61,411 nt of DNA from Lachnospiraceae bacterium (GTDB taxonomy: Bacteria > Bacillota > Clostridia > Lachnospirales > Lachnospiraceae). Numbering within the stretch: the stretch's first letter is position 1; every line of letters starts with the position of its first letter. The stretch spans positions 1-61,411 of the forward strand of contig JAEEVO010000001.1 of assembly GCA_016290905.1 (NCBI GenBank), read 5' to 3'. The notes under the pieces are model-generated. The model did no database searches. It saw only the letters and a list, made by a program, of their open reading frames with translations, and was not told where the DNA came from. A program made the position numbers and the translations under genes. Of this stretch, positions 8,878 to 22,990 are shown piece by piece.

Positions 8878-10551
8878 ATGCAGTATAAGAATAAACGTAC
8901 GGTTTTGATATATATACTGGTTTTCCTGCTTGTAAGCCTTACGGGTATGCTGTTATCCGACAGACCTTTTTTCAGTAATTTTTCAAGGATATTTTACGGA
9001 GCAGTGATCGTTGTATGGGCAATGACCGTTTTAAGGCGTATAATCGAGCCGACATTGAGAAGGCTTTTGATAATGAGTGCGATCCTTCTGCTCATGCTTA
9101 TTCTTTTCCAGGCTTTGAGATACCAGTTTGAACAGGGAGATATTACTGTACATCATCTTATGTGGTACTGGTACTATTTCCCGATATGCTTTATCCCGGT
9201 TATGGCGTTAAAGATTGCACTTAGGTGCGGACGGTCGGAAAATGAAAGGATCAGTCGGCTATGGAGCCTGTTTTATATACCTGCAGGTGTGCTTACCGTA
9301 CTTATGCTGACTAACGACAGGCATAATCTGGCGTTCAGTTTTACGGATCCGGTACTTTCCGGATATGATGTTTATACACCGCAGATTGTTTACTATCTTA
9401 TTATAGTGTGGGTTTCCGGACTGATCACGGCTGCCGTTACTATGGTATTGGTGAGATTTGCGGGCAGGGTTTTAAGAAAAGATTCATGGGCGTACTGCTG
9501 TGTTTTGGGTTGCAGTCTTTATTTTCTCATAACGGATTACTTTGATCTGGCACCGGTAATAAACGGAGTGAGATTCTTAAATCAGGTAGAAATATTCTCG
9601 ATATTTATCGTCTGCGGATGGGAGGCCTGCATCCAGACATGTCTTCTTCCATCAAATACCGGTTACAGGTACTTTTTTGAAAATTCCGGCATGATAGCCC
9701 GGATTACCGATAATAAGGGAAGAGTCTGCATAGCATCAAAGGGAGAAGATTCCGACTGGAGCAGGTTGAAAGAGGATTATCATTTCCTGGGAAGGCCGGT
9801 CTGGGGCGGAATGCTCAGCTATGCGGAGGATATAACCGCCATAACCAGATCGACAAAGGAAATTAAGGATATTTCCGCAAGACTGTTGGAGGAAAATTCC
9901 ATCCAGGAAGCTGAAAACGATCTTAAAAAGGAAAGTGTCCGCGTTGCGGTTATGAACAGGCTGTATGACGATATAACCGAATTCTCTTCCGAAAAGAAAG
10001 AAGAAATAGAAAAACTCTTAAATGAAACGGGGGATGAAGAAACCTTTTTGCGCAATCTGAAAAAAGCCTGCATACTTGCTTCCTATATTAAAAGAAGAGG
10101 AAATCTTTATCTGCTGGGAGAAGAAAATTCCGAGTATGATTTTAACGACCTGTTTCTGTCTTTTAAAGAGTCTCTTGACTATTTTTCGCTTGGCGGGATA
10201 AAGACGCTGCTTTCGGCAGGAAGTAAGGATCCAATGGAGAAATCGGTAGTATTTTCAGCTTATGACTGCCTGCAGGCAATACTGGAGTATCTTTCCGGGA
10301 AGACCGGTTCAATGCTGGTTAATCTGAGTTCAAAGGACAGACTTGAAGTACGATTTATGTTTGATCTTGAAAGCGATCACGAAAAACAGGCCGGTGAGGT
10401 GCTTTCCATAGCAGGAAGGTTTTGTCAAAACTGTGATATTTCCGTTGAGGAAGGGGGCACCGTCGTTTTGACACTTGCCTTTGAAAATCAGGAGATCGCC
10501 GCAGAAGGGAAAACCGTGAGGGAAGGAAGGTGGCATTATGCTGCTGTATGA
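8878..10551 (+). CDS. multi-TM sensor protein with degenerate kinase-like C-terminus
   Basis: A 557-aa protein. The N-terminal 240 residues hold about seven hydrophobic segments, resembling the 7TM sensory region found at the N-terminus of some clostridial histidine kinases. The C-terminal half (about 290-545) has the coiled and alpha/beta character of a kinase core, but no recognisable H-box is present and the segment where an HATPase domain should lie lacks clear N- and G-boxes. It overlaps the next gene by 14 bp. The likely role is a receptor or pseudokinase partner that modulates the kinase at 10538. Alternatively it is a highly diverged kinase. Confidence 0.65.
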   Translation: MQYKNKRTVLIYILVFLLVSLTGMLLSDRPFFSNFSRIFYGAVIVVWAMTVLRRIIEPTLRRLLIMSAILLLMLILFQALRYQFEQGDITVHHLMWYWYYFPICFIPVMALKIALRCGRSENERISRLWSLFYIPAGVLTVLMLTNDRHNLAFSFTDPVLSGYDVYTPQIVYYLIIVWVSGLITAAVTMVLVRFAGRVLRKDSWAYCCVLGCSLYFLITDYFDLAPVINGVRFLNQVEIFSIFIVCGWEACIQTCLLPSNTGYRYFFENSGMIARITDNKGRVCIASKGEDSDWSRLKEDYHFLGRPVWGGMLSYAEDITAITRSTKEIKDISARLLEENSIQEAENDLKKESVRVAVMNRLYDDITEFSSEKKEEIEKLLNETGDEETFLRNLKKACILASYIKRRGNLYLLGEENSEYDFNDLFLSFKESLDYFSLGGIKTLLSAGSKDPMEKSVVFSAYDCLQAILEYLSGKTGSMLVNLSSKDRLEVRFMFDLESDHEKQAGEVLSIAGRFCQNCDISVEEGGTVVLTLAFENQEIAAEGKTVREGRWHYAAV

Positions 10552-11755
10552 GCTTCCCAACATAGTCATAACAATCCTTTTATGCATTGTTTTCCTTATA
10601 TTATGGATTACGTTCATGATTCTTGCAGAGACCGTATATCAGAGGATGTACCGGAGATTTGCGGTTTTGTTTTTCCCGGTTATAGTCCTTAATTATTTCT
10701 TTTTTCAGCTCTGCCTTAAAGAGGACTATGAGATGAAGGTATGGACGGTATTGGTCTATATCCTTGCGATGATACTGTTTGATACGGTAAGTCTTTATAA
10801 AGCAGACAGATTCAGAAAGGAAAACATAACGGTAATCTCGATAAAACAGGGTCTGGATGCGATGTCCGAGGGGATATGCTTTTATACGGTTGACGGGCTG
10901 CCTCAGTTTGTGAACAGATCCATGCAGGATATCAGTATAGAGCTTACCGGAGGAACCGTGAACGATGCGGTAATCTTTTGGAAACGGCTTGTCGGCGGGA
11001 ATCTGAATGAAGGCTGTGAGGTCATGTCCGAGACTGACGACATGGTGATAGTAAGGTCCGGTACCCGGGTATGCGCTTTTTCAAACAGGGCGATGGAAGC
11101 CGGGGATGAGCTTAAAGAGATGGTTATGGTCGATATCACTTCGGAATACGAGACCTTCAGGGAACTGGCGGCAAAGAAGGAGGCTCTGGAACTACAGCAG
11201 ACGAGACTGAGGGAATACAGCAGGAGCGTTACAAAAGCTACGATTGACAGAGAGCTTTTGGATGCAAAGGTAAAGATTCATGACGAGCTTGGAGAGATCC
11301 TGCTTCTGGCAAAGAGATATATAAATACAAAAGATGTTGACCGTAAGACGGTGACCGATCTGTGGATGAGAAATCTTAAGCTCCTCGGAGTGGAGAAGAA
11401 ATCGGAAGAGAGGGACGAATACGAGGAGATATACAGGGCGGCCGCGGACATAGGAATGAGGATAGAGATAGACGGAGAGCTTCCTGAGGATAAAATCTCA
11501 AAAACAGTCGTGGCGTCGGCTCTTCATGAATGTCTGACGAACACCTTCCGACATGCGGGAGGGGATACGGTGTACGTTTCGGTGATCGGAAACGGGCAGA
11601 GAAAATCCGTTGTTTTCACCAATAACGGTAAACCACCCGAAGATATGATAATCGAGAGGGGAGGACTCAAATCCCTGAGAAATATCGTGGAGGATGCGGG
11701 TTTTGAAATGAAGCTTGAAACGGACAGAGGCTTTGTCCTTACTATAGTATTATAG
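10538..11755 (+). CDS. sensor histidine kinase, NarL/DegS-like
   Basis: A 405-aa protein with three or four N-terminal TM segments (about 1-88), a PAS-like region (about 105-205), a coiled linker and a HisKA_3-like dimerisation helix containing KIHDELGE, the H-D-E pattern typical of DegS/NarX-class kinases. A short HATPase domain follows, with an N-box HECLTNTFRHAGG and a glycine-poor G-box region RGGLKSLRNIVEDAGF. The start overlaps the preceding gene. The LuxR-type regulator follows 15 bp after its stop, making a standard kinase-regulator pair. Confidence 0.85.
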   Translation: MLLYELPNIVITILLCIVFLILWITFMILAETVYQRMYRRFAVLFFPVIVLNYFFFQLCLKEDYEMKVWTVLVYILAMILFDTVSLYKADRFRKENITVISIKQGLDAMSEGICFYTVDGLPQFVNRSMQDISIELTGGTVNDAVIFWKRLVGGNLNEGCEVMSETDDMVIVRSGTRVCAFSNRAMEAGDELKEMVMVDITSEYETFRELAAKKEALELQQTRLREYSRSVTKATIDRELLDAKVKIHDELGEILLLAKRYINTKDVDRKTVTDLWMRNLKLLGVEKKSEERDEYEEIYRAAADIGMRIEIDGELPEDKISKTVVASALHECLTNTFRHAGGDTVYVSVIGNGQRKSVVFTNNGKPPEDMIIERGGLKSLRNIVEDAGFEMKLETDRGFVLTIVL

Positions 11756-11770
11756 TTGAGGAGGAAGGAT

Positions 11771-12391
11771 ATGTGGAATGTTTTAATAGTTGACGATCAG
11801 AATACTTCAAGGCATATGATGGAGATGATGATCGAGGGTTCCGGAAAATATAAAGTCATAAAAGCCATTCCGCTGGCGAAAATGGCGGATATATATGCGC
11901 TTACGATGCCGGTTGACCTGATAGTCATGGACATAGTCATGGCAGATGGACCGAACGGACTTGAGGCGGCGGAAAAGATAAAGAAGAGCAAGCCGCAGAT
12001 CAAGATACTCCTGGTCACTTCGATGCCGGAGGTAAGCTTTATGGACAGAGCCAGGAATGCCGGAGTGGAGAGCTTCTGGTACAAGGAGGTTGAGGAGGTT
12101 CCGCTACTTAATGTGATGGACAGGACCATGGCCGGCGAGAGCGTGTATCCAGACAATCCGCCGAGAGTAAAGCTTGGACTTGCGGACAGCTCGGAGCTTA
12201 CGGAACGGGAACTGGAGGTATTGAGGGTGCTTACCACGGGATGTCCCGATCAGGAGATAGCAGACAGGCTTTGCATAAGCTTTTCCACCGTCCGGACACA
12301 TATAAATCATATGCTTGACAAGACGGGATATGCGACAAGGACCGAGCTTGCGATAAATGCCCGGCTCAGTGGTATAGTAATCCCGGAATAA
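11771..12391 (+). CDS. NarL/FixJ-family response regulator
   Basis: A 206-aa regulator with a receiver domain (D8-D9 pocket, phosphoacceptor D54 in IVMDIV, conserved Lys in WYKEVEE) and a C-terminal LuxR-type HTH (about 140-200: LTERELEVLRVLTTG, IADRLCISFSTVRTHINHML). The ATG at 11771 has an AGGAGGAAG ribosome binding site; the upstream TTG at 11756 would overlap that site and is rejected. Cognate of the kinase just upstream. No target site is apparent in this window. Confidence 0.92.
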   Translation: MWNVLIVDDQNTSRHMMEMMIEGSGKYKVIKAIPLAKMADIYALTMPVDLIVMDIVMADGPNGLEAAEKIKKSKPQIKILLVTSMPEVSFMDRARNAGVESFWYKEVEEVPLLNVMDRTMAGESVYPDNPPRVKLGLADSSELTERELEVLRVLTTGCPDQEIADRLCISFSTVRTHINHMLDKTGYATRTELAINARLSGIVIPE

Positions 12392-12530
12392 TCGGTAAAT
12401 TTGCTGATGTTTCCGTATTGGGATTCTGATATTTTATAATAAGGTACGTTTGTTTAAAATGAACCTGATGGTTTCCGGCAAGGATCGGAGCGTATAATTA
12501 TACATTAGGAAATTTTTAAGGAGGTTTACA

Positions 12531-13178
12531 ATGGGATTTTTTGACAATTTAAAGAATTCAGCAGTATCAAGTCTCAAGAATTCTACTACACAGGCTGTAA
12601 ACAGCGCAGCCGGAAATGCATTTTATAATGCAACGGGCGGAAACAAGGACGGAGTCGGAAAAGGAAAGAACAGCTCACAGACCTTTACTTTTAGTTCCAT
12701 TCCCAACAGTGTGGCAGAGCTTCAGTCTCTTCCGGAGGCAAGCCTTGATTCACCGTTTAAGACAACTGCCCTCGTGCTTCTTGTTCTCTGCAACTATGAA
12801 AGAAGCCTTATCGAGAAGACGGAAACGACTCATGAGATGCTTAACTTCCTTAAAGGTCCGGAAGACCTTTCGGGATACGAGAAGAGTTTCATCAAGGAGC
12901 GCTTGACCGGGAAGTATTACAAGCCTTTCTCGTATTTCGCAGGAGCCACAGTTGAGAACGGATACACTCCCAGCGAGCCGTTTACGATCACGGTTTATGA
13001 GAATCCTTATTCATTTGATAATGAGAACTGGGCGATCATGTGGGTAAAGAGCAGCGGTGCAGACACTGAGAGACAGGTTAAGCTTCGCAGGAAGCCTTCC
13101 ACAAACCAGTGGTTCTTAAATGAGATCCTTTGTTTAAGCGATATCAGGATCCCGGCAGCAGAGGATCCCTGGGCATGA
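12531..13178 (+). CDS. conserved hypothetical protein (DUF6935-like)
   Basis: A 215-aa soluble protein. The first about 50 residues are Ser/Asn/Gly-rich and low complexity with amphipathic character (FFDNLKNSAVSSLKNS), then a compact alpha/beta domain with conserved-looking elements SIPNSVAEL, VLLVLCNYER and QWFLNEILCL near the C-terminus. It resembles a clostridial family of unknown function that I recall as DUF6935; this is from memory. A strong RBS (AGGAGG) precedes it and its stop overlaps the thioesterase start. No function proposed. Confidence 0.75.
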   Translation: MGFFDNLKNSAVSSLKNSTTQAVNSAAGNAFYNATGGNKDGVGKGKNSSQTFTFSSIPNSVAELQSLPEASLDSPFKTTALVLLVLCNYERSLIEKTETTHEMLNFLKGPEDLSGYEKSFIKERLTGKYYKPFSYFAGATVENGYTPSEPFTITVYENPYSFDNENWAIMWVKSSGADTERQVKLRRKPSTNQWFLNEILCLSDIRIPAAEDPWA

Positions 13179-13579
13179 GTACATTTAACAGTCTTGAAGA
13201 AGCAAGGGAATATTTTAAGGGTGACAGATTTGCGACCGAGAGCGGTATGGTTATAGATGATCTCGGCGAAAAGAACTGTACCTGCAGCATGACACTTAAC
13301 GATCATCACAGGAATGCCAACGGCGGGATAATGGGCGGAGTCATTTTTACTCTTGCGGATTTTGCGTTTGCCGTTCTTTCCAACAATATCCACAGACCGA
13401 CGGTTGCACAGCAGGTAAGCGTGAATTTCCTTGGTGCACCTTCGGGAGAAAAGCTTTATGCAAAAGCGGCTTTAAGGAAAACCGGAAGGAATTCCACTAT
13501 AATAAATGTCGACATGGTCGATGAAAACGGCAGGGATGTCGCACAGTTCATCGGTACAGGCTTTAAACTTAATACATAA
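13175..13579 (+). CDS. PaaI-family hotdog thioesterase
   Basis: A 134-aa single hotdog-fold protein. The signature HRNANGGIMGGVIFTLADFAF (positions about 47-67) contains the catalytic HxxxNGGxxxGG and TLAD elements of PaaI/YbdB-type acyl-CoA thioesterases. The ATG at 13175 overlaps the stop of the upstream gene (ATGA), which fixes the start and implies coupled translation. It probably hydrolyses an aromatic or medium-chain acyl-CoA. A strong terminator follows directly. Confidence 0.88.
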   Translation: MSTFNSLEEAREYFKGDRFATESGMVIDDLGEKNCTCSMTLNDHHRNANGGIMGGVIFTLADFAFAVLSNNIHRPTVAQQVSVNFLGAPSGEKLYAKAALRKTGRNSTIINVDMVDENGRDVAQFIGTGFKLNT

Positions 13580-13581
13580 CT

Positions 13582-13614
13582 AAGAACCGCATCTTTGAAG
13601 GATGCGGTTCTTGT
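13582..13614 (+). terminator. rho-independent terminator upstream of rpoB
   Basis: A perfect 12-bp stem (13582-13593 with 13601-13612), a 7-nt loop and a T-rich tail, three bases after the thioesterase stop. It insulates rpoB from upstream transcription. Confidence 0.92.
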
Positions 13615-13647
13615 TTATGCGATAAATAAATTTTCTAAAATTATTGC

Positions 13648-13676
13648 TTGACAGCTTGAAAAAAAAATGTTATTAT
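13648..13676 (+). promoter_or_regulatory. consensus promoter for rpoBC
   Basis: TTGACA (13648-13653), exactly 17 bp, TATTAT (13671-13676): nearly ideal sigma-A promoter. Transcription would start near 13683, leaving an AT-rich leader of about 110 nt before rpoB. Confidence 0.88.
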
Positions 13677-13793
13677 GAACAATGCACGATTGTCTAAAAC
13701 TATGCCCATTTATATTATTATAGCATATTTTTGACGATTTGCAAACAGAATTTTTAAAAGATCTACCAAATAATTTCAAGGGGTGACACATCA

Positions 13794-16700
13794 ATGATTG
13801 AAAAAAACAGGATACGTCCCATCAAAGTCGGTAAGGGCGTTCGCATGAGTTACTCGCGGCAGAAGGAAGTTCTGGAGATGCCGAACCTGATCGAGGTTCA
13901 GAAGGATTCCTATAACTGGTTCCTTACGGAAGGACTCCATGAGGTCTTCAAAGACATTTCTCCCATTGAGGATTACAATGGGAAGCTCAGTCTTGAATTT
14001 ATAGATTTTGAGCTTTGCAGAGACGATGTCAAGTACACTATCGAGGAATGCAAGGAACGTGATGCAACATATGCAGCACCTCTTAAGGTAAAGGTCAGGC
14101 TTCATAATAAGGAAGACGATGATGTCATCAAGGTTCATGAGATATTTATGGGCGATTTCCCTCTGATGACGGAAACCGGAACATTTGTAATAAACGGAGC
14201 TGAGCGTGTTATCGTCAGCCAGCTCGTTCGTTCACCGGGTATCTATTATGAGATTGCCCACGATAAATTAGGTAAGAAACTGTTTAACTGTACCGTTATC
14301 CCGAGCCGTGGAGCATGGCTTGAGTACGAGACAGATTCCAAGAATGTATTCTATGTACGTATCGACCGTACAAAGAAGGTGCCGATAACCGTATTTTTAC
14401 GTGCTCTCGGTATAGGAACAAAACAGCAGATCGTTGATATGTTCGGAAACGGCAACAAGATCAGAGCTTCTTTCTCGAAGGAGCCGGCAGAGGTTGCCGA
14501 AGAAGACAGCTATGAAGGCGGTCTTAAGGAATTATACAAGAAGCTCCGTCCCGGAGAGCCGATCTCGATCGAGAGCGCGGATTCCCTGGTACGCAGCATG
14601 TTCTTCGATGTAAGACGTTACGATCTTGCAAAGGTAGGACGTTATAAATTTAATAAGAAGCTTTCCTTAAAGAGCAGGGTTGTAGGTTTCACTCTGGCCG
14701 AGGATGTTGTTGACAATGAGACCGGCGAGATCCTTGCAGAGGCCGGCACCGTTATTACCGAACAGCTTGCGGATGACATTCAGAATGCAGGTATCTTCTC
14801 TATTTCAATCAAGGTTGATGCACACGCATGGGATGAGAGCGATGAAGAAAACGCAGAGCCTGTAGTTAAGGTTATTTCAAACATGGCAGTTGATATTGCC
14901 CGCCATGTTCCTTTTGAGTGCAATGATGAAGTAAAGGCAGAGCTTGGCATTACCGAGCCTGTTTATTATCCCGCGCTTAAGGAGCTGCTTGAACAGTACG
15001 AGGACGAAAACGAGCTTAAGGAAGCTATCAAGAGGAGTATTCCTTTACTGATCCCGAAGCACATTACGAAAGAGGATATCTTTGCTTCGGTAAGCTACAA
15101 TATTCATCTCGAGTACGGCGTAGGCAACAAGGACGATATCGACCACCTCGGAAACAGACGTATCAGAGCTGTCGGCGAGCTGCTCCAGAACCAGTATCGT
15201 ATCGGTCTTTCAAGGATGGAAAGAGTTGTCCGTGAGAGAATGACCACCACCGATCTGGATAATGTAAGCCCTCAGAACCTGATCAATATCAAACCTGTGA
15301 CAGCTGCCGTAAAGGAGTTCTTCGGAAGCTCCCAGCTTTCACAGTTTATGGATCAGCATAACCCTCTCGGTGAGCTTGCTCATAAGAGAAGGCTTTCGGC
15401 ACTCGGTCCCGGCGGACTTTCACGTGACCGTGCATCCTTCGAAGTTCGTGACGTTCACTATTCACACTACGGCAGAATGTGTCCCATAGAGACTCCCGAA
15501 GGTCCCAACATCGGTCTTATCAATTCACTTGCTTCATACGCAAGGATAAATAAATACGGATTCGTTGAGGCTCCTTACCGTAAGGTTGACAAGTCGGATC
15601 CCGAGAATCCGAGAGTTACCGACGAAGTTGTTTACATAACCGCCGATGAAGAGGATAAGTATGTTGTTGCACAGGCGAATACACCTCTTGATGAGAACGG
15701 CTACTTTATAAATGCAAACGTTTCAGGACGTTTCAAGGAAGATATTTCGCAGTTCCAGAAGACAAAGGTTGACTTCATGGACGTTTCACCCAAGATGGTA
15801 TTCTCGGTTGCGACAGCGCTTATTCCCTTCCTTGAGAACGATGACGCTAACCGTGCCCTGATGGGTTCGAACATGCAGCGTCAGGCAGTTCCGCTTCTTA
15901 ATGCAAAGGCACCTGTTGTAGGTACCGGTATGGAGCATAAGACCGCAGTGGATTCCGGTGTATGTGTTCTTGCAAAGAGAGACGGAAAGGTTGAAAAAGC
16001 AACAGCTACCAATATCGTCATCAAGGCTGAGGACGGTACTCGCGATGATTATAAGCTGATCAAGTTTACCCGAAGCAACCAGGGTACCTGCATCAACCAG
16101 AAGCCCATTGTTGACAAGGGTGAGACGGTTAAGGCAGGTCAGGTTATCGCTGACGGTCCTTCAACATACCACGGAGAGCTTGCTCTCGGAACCAACCCGC
16201 TTATCGGTTTCATGACTTGGGAAGGTTATAACTACGAGGATGCGGTTCTCTTAAGTGAAAGACTCGTGGCAGAGGATGTGTATACTTCGGTTCATATTGA
16301 AGAATATGATGTTGAAGCAAGAGATACAAAACTCGGACCCGAGCAGATAACAAGAGATATTTCAGGCGTCGGCGAGGATGCATTAAAAGATCTGGATGAA
16401 AGAGGAATCATCCGTATCGGTGCAGAGGTCCGTGCCGGTGATATCCTTGTAGGTCGTGTTACTCCCAAGGGAGAAACGGATCTTACTCCCGAAGAGAAGC
16501 TTCTTCGCGCAATCTTCGGTGAGAAGGCAAGAGAAGTACGTGATACTTCCCTCCGTGTTCCTCACGGTGAGTATGGTATCATAGTTGACGCCAAGGTATT
16601 TACAAGAGAAAACGGCGATGAGATGCAGCCCGGTGTAAACCAGACTGTAAGAGTATATATAGCACAGAAGAGAAAAATACAGGTAGGAGATAAGATGGCA

Positions 16701-17798
16701 GGCCGTCACGGAAACAAGGGTGTTGTTTCCCGTGTACTTCCCGTAGAAGACATGCCGTTCCTTCCTAACGGAAGACCTCTGGACATAGTTCTTAATCCTT
16801 TGGGCGTTCCTTCTCGTATGAACATCGGACAGGTTCTCGAGATTCATCTGAGCCTGGCAGCAAAGGTACTCGGATTCAATATTTCCACTCCGGTATTTGA
16901 CGGTGCGGATGAGGATGATATCCAGAATACACTTACTATGGCAAATGATTATGCAAATCTTCCTTTCGACGCGGAAGAGAAGGCGGCATGGGCAGCAAAG
17001 GCTGAGGAGAAGGGTGAAGAATTCGATGCCAAGATGCAGGATTTCACATCCAAGTATTCCAAGGCTCTCGGTAAAGAGGTCATGGCTTATCTCGGAACAA
17101 AAGAGAATCTTGCAAGCCGTGATGACTGGCGCGGAGTTCCGATCAATACCGACGGTAAGGTAAGGCTTCGTGACGGCAGGAGCGGAGAGTATTTCGACGG
17201 AAGCGTAACCATCGGCTTCATGCATTACCTTAAGCTCCATCACCTTGTTGATGATAAGATCCATGCTCGTTCAATCGGACCTTACTCACTAGTTACACAG
17301 CAGCCTCTCGGCGGAAAAGCCCAGTTCGGCGGACAGCGTTTCGGTGAGATGGAGGTTTGGGCTCTTGAGGCATACGGAGCATCACATGTTCTCCAGGAGA
17401 TCCTTACCGTTAAATCCGATGATGTTACCGGACGTATCAAGACATATGAAGCCATTGTTAAGGGTGAGAATATTTCCAAGCCCGGTATTCCGGAGTCGTT
17501 TAAGGTTCTCTTAAAAGAGCTTCAGTCACTTGCGCTTGATGTAACAGTCCTTGATGAGAACGGAGAAGAGATCAAGTTTACCGAGGATACCGATTACAGC
17601 GAGGATGCAGGTGAGGCATGGCAGGAAGGTACCGGAGATGATTATAACGGCGCCTATGACGAGGAATATGGTGATGCCGGCTATTCTGTACTGGAAGGCG
17701 ATCCTGACTCGGACGGAGATATTTTTGATTCCTATACTCAGGATGATGACTTTTTTGCGGATTATCAGGATATTGACGGTCTAGATGATGAGGTTTGA
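13794..17798 (+). CDS. rpoB: DNA-directed RNA polymerase subunit beta
   Basis: A 1334-aa beta subunit, longer than the roughly 1190 residues of Bacillus RpoB. The rifampicin pocket [21 protein letters not shown] and the following [10 protein letters not shown] carry the usual sensitive residues (Gln, Asp, His, Ser). [14 protein letters not shown] and the C-terminal [13 protein letters not shown] and [23 protein letters not shown] blocks are intact. The last about 71 residues form an acidic tail without Lys or Arg (about 28 Asp/Glu), absent from E. coli and Bacillus RpoB. RBS AAGGGGTGA fixes the start. Cotranscribed with rpoC, 37 bp downstream; rplJ-rplL are not adjacent upstream. Confidence 0.98.
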   Translation: MIEKNRIRPIKVGKGVRMSYSRQKEVLEMPNLIEVQKDSYNWFLTEGLHEVFKDISPIEDYNGKLSLEFIDFELCRDDVKYTIEECKERDATYAAPLKVKVRLHNKEDDDVIKVHEIFMGDFPLMTETGTFVINGAERVIVSQLVRSPGIYYEIAHDKLGKKLFNCTVIPSRGAWLEYETDSKNVFYVRIDRTKKVPITVFLRALGIGTKQQIVDMFGNGNKIRASFSKEPAEVAEEDSYEGGLKELYKKLRPGEPISIESADSLVRSMFFDVRRYDLAKVGRYKFNKKLSLKSRVVGFTLAEDVVDNETGEILAEAGTVITEQLADDIQNAGIFSISIKVDAHAWDESDEENAEPVVKVISNMAVDIARHVPFECNDEVKAELGITEPVYYPALKELLEQYEDENELKEAIKRSIPLLIPKHITKEDIFASVSYNIHLEYGVGNKDDIDHLGNRRIRAVGELLQNQYRIGLSRMERVVRERMTTTDLDNVSPQNLINIKPVTAAVKEFFGSSQLSQFMDQHNPLGELAHKRRLSALGPGGLSRDRASFEVRDVHYSHYGRMCPIETPEGPNIGLINSLASYARINKYGFVEAPYRKVDKSDPENPRVTDEVVYITADEEDKYVVAQANTPLDENGYFINANVSGRFKEDISQFQKTKVDFMDVSPKMVFSVATALIPFLENDDANRALMGSNMQRQAVPLLNAKAPVVGTGMEHKTAVDSGVCVLAKRDGKVEKATATNIVIKAEDGTRDDYKLIKFTRSNQGTCINQKPIVDKGETVKAGQVIADGPSTYHGELALGTNPLIGFMTWEGYNYEDAVLLSERLVAEDVYTSVHIEEYDVEARDTKLGPEQITRDISGVGEDALKDLDERGIIRIGAEVRAGDILVGRVTPKGETDLTPEEKLLRAIFGEKAREVRDTSLRVPHGEYGIIVDAKVFTRENGDEMQPGVNQTVRVYIAQKRKIQVGDKMAGRHGNKGVVSRVLPVEDMPFLPNGRPLDIVLNPLGVPSRMNIGQVLEIHLSLAAKVLGFNISTPVFDGADEDDIQNTLTMANDYANLPFDAEEKAAWAAKAEEKGEEFDAKMQDFTSKYSKALGKEVMAYLGTKENLASRDDWRGVPINTDGKVRLRDGRSGEYFDGSVTIGFMHYLKLHHLVDDKIHARSIGPYSLVTQQPLGGKAQFGGQRFGEMEVWALEAYGASHVLQEILTVKSDDVTGRIKTYEAIVKGENISKPGIPESFKVLLKELQSLALDVTVLDENGEEIKFTEDTDYSEDAGEAWQEGTGDDYNGAYDEEYGDAGYSVLEGDPDSDGDIFDSYTQDDDFFADYQDIDGLDDEV

Positions 17799-17835
17799 AG
17801 ATCAAAATAATACAGAATAGGAAAGGAAAGTAATT

Positions 17836-21645
<3,810 letters not shown>

Positions 21646-21697
21646 TCATAAGGCCTGATATTAAATTTATATTGTAATATTTTGATTCTGTGATATA

Positions 21698-21767
21698 ACA
21701 AAATGAGATGCGAAGCATCATTTTGTTACCGAGGAAACGCCGTAGGCGTTTTCGAGGTGACACTGAC
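21698..21767 (+). repeat. tandem hairpins, copy A of a dispersed intergenic element
   Basis: The first hairpin (21698-21711 with 21715-21726) has long A/T-flanked arms ending in TTTTGTT and may terminate rpoBC. It is followed by a second small palindrome around ACGCC-GT-AGGCGT. The segment 21729-21767 matches 24953-24991 at 31 of 39 positions, so it belongs to a dispersed repeat family. Confidence 0.6.
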
Positions 21768-21817
21768 TTAGTTAAATTGTCCACAGGACATAAATATATG
21801 AAAGGAAGGTTTATTTT

Positions 21818-22786
21818 ATGGCATTAGTTACAACAACCGAAATGTTCAAGAAGGCTTATAACGGTGGTTATGCCGTTGGTGCTTTCAATGTAAACAACAT
21901 GGAGATTGTTCAGGGTATCACCGAAGCAGCCGGCGAGTTAAAGAGCCCTGTAATTCTTCAGGTATCAAAGGGAGCACGTGCATATGCTAATCATACTTAT
22001 CTGGTTAAGCTTGTTGAGGCAGCAGTTGCAGAGAATCCCGATATCCCGATAGCACTTCATCTTGATCACGGTGATACATTTGAGCTGTGCAAGAGCTGTA
22101 TCGATGGTGGATTTACTTCCGTCATGATCGACGCTTCTTCAAAGCCCTATGAGGAGAACGTAGCACTTACGAAGCAGGTAGTTGAATATGCTCATGCTCA
22201 CGGCGTAGTTGTTGAGGCTGAGCTCGGAACACTTGCAGGTATTGAGGATGAGGTTGTAGTTGAGTCCGGTAAGGAAAGCTATACTCGTCCCGAAGAGGTT
22301 GAGGACTTCGTTTCAAAGACAGGATGTGACTCTCTTGCTATAGCAATCGGAACATCACATGGTGCATATAAGTTTACTGCAGCTCAGTGTACAAGGAATG
22401 CGGACGGCGTTCTTGTTCCCCCTCCCCTTCGTTTTGATGTTCTTGAGGAGTGCATCAAGAGACTTCCCGGCTTCCCGATTGTTCTTCATGGTTCATCTTC
22501 AGTTCCTCAGGAATTCGTTAAGATGGTTAACCAGTACGGCGGAAGCATGCCTGATGCTGTTGGTATCCCTGAGGAGCAGCTTCGCCAGGCAGCTAAGCTT
22601 GCTGTATGTAAGATCAACATTGACTCTGATATCCGTCTTGCTATGACAGGTACTATCAGAAAGTACTTTGCAGAGAATCCTTCACACTTTGATCCTCGTC
22701 AGTACTTAAAGCCCGCTCGTCAGGCTGTTAAGGAAATGGTTGCTCATAAGATCAAGAACGTTCTTGGTTCAGACGGCAAGGCTTGA
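21818..22786 (+). CDS. fba: class II fructose-1,6-bisphosphate aldolase
   Basis: A 322-aa zinc-dependent aldolase of glycolysis and gluconeogenesis, cleaving fructose-1,6-bisphosphate to dihydroxyacetone phosphate and glyceraldehyde-3-phosphate. Zn-binding HLDHGDT, the catalytic-loop region GTSHGAYKF and the phosphate-binding GSSSVP and NIDSDIRLA segments are visible. Length is slightly above the Bacillus enzyme and fits the Lachnospiraceae form. A strong RBS (AAAGGAAGG) precedes it and a terminator follows, so it is monocistronic. Confidence 0.96.
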   Translation: MALVTTTEMFKKAYNGGYAVGAFNVNNMEIVQGITEAAGELKSPVILQVSKGARAYANHTYLVKLVEAAVAENPDIPIALHLDHGDTFELCKSCIDGGFTSVMIDASSKPYEENVALTKQVVEYAHAHGVVVEAELGTLAGIEDEVVVESGKESYTRPEEVEDFVSKTGCDSLAIAIGTSHGAYKFTAAQCTRNADGVLVPPPLRFDVLEECIKRLPGFPIVLHGSSSVPQEFVKMVNQYGGSMPDAVGIPEEQLRQAAKLAVCKINIDSDIRLAMTGTIRKYFAENPSHFDPRQYLKPARQAVKEMVAHKIKNVLGSDGKA

Positions 22787-22813
22787 TCCGAAGTTTAATA
22801 TCCTTGGTATATT

Positions 22814-22841
22814 CCGGCAGCATTTATGCTGCCGGTTTTTT
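22814..22841 (+). terminator. rho-independent terminator of fba
   Basis: A perfect 9-bp GC-rich stem (22814-22822 with 22827-22835), a 4-nt loop and six T residues. Confidence 0.93.
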
Positions 22842-22904
22842 GAGTTATGGGGAATCCCGATTTAAAGGATCCGGAAGAAACATATGATCATCAAACAAAA
22901 GGGA

Positions 22905-22933
22905 TTGAAATTTTGCCCTTTTTTTGATAAAAT
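22905..22933 (+). promoter_or_regulatory. promoter for acyltransferase
   Basis: TTGAAA (22905-22910), 17 bp, TAAAAT (22928-22933), 58 bp upstream of the acyltransferase ATG. Confidence 0.6.
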
Positions 22934-22990
22934 CCTGTTTATGAAAGAAGACTCAATTATTTAAAATGCTGTTTATAAGGAAGAAAGCTT

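Noticed and set aside
10538-10551. frameshift splitting one kinase into two genes
   Set aside because: The overlap has a proper ATG, both proteins have their own N-terminal transmembrane regions and distinct domain layouts, so two coupled genes are more likely.
16383-17264. 293-aa ORF antisense to rpoB
   Set aside because: Lies entirely within a conserved part of rpoB on the other strand, has no ribosome binding site or recognisable domain; a shadow of rpoB codon usage.
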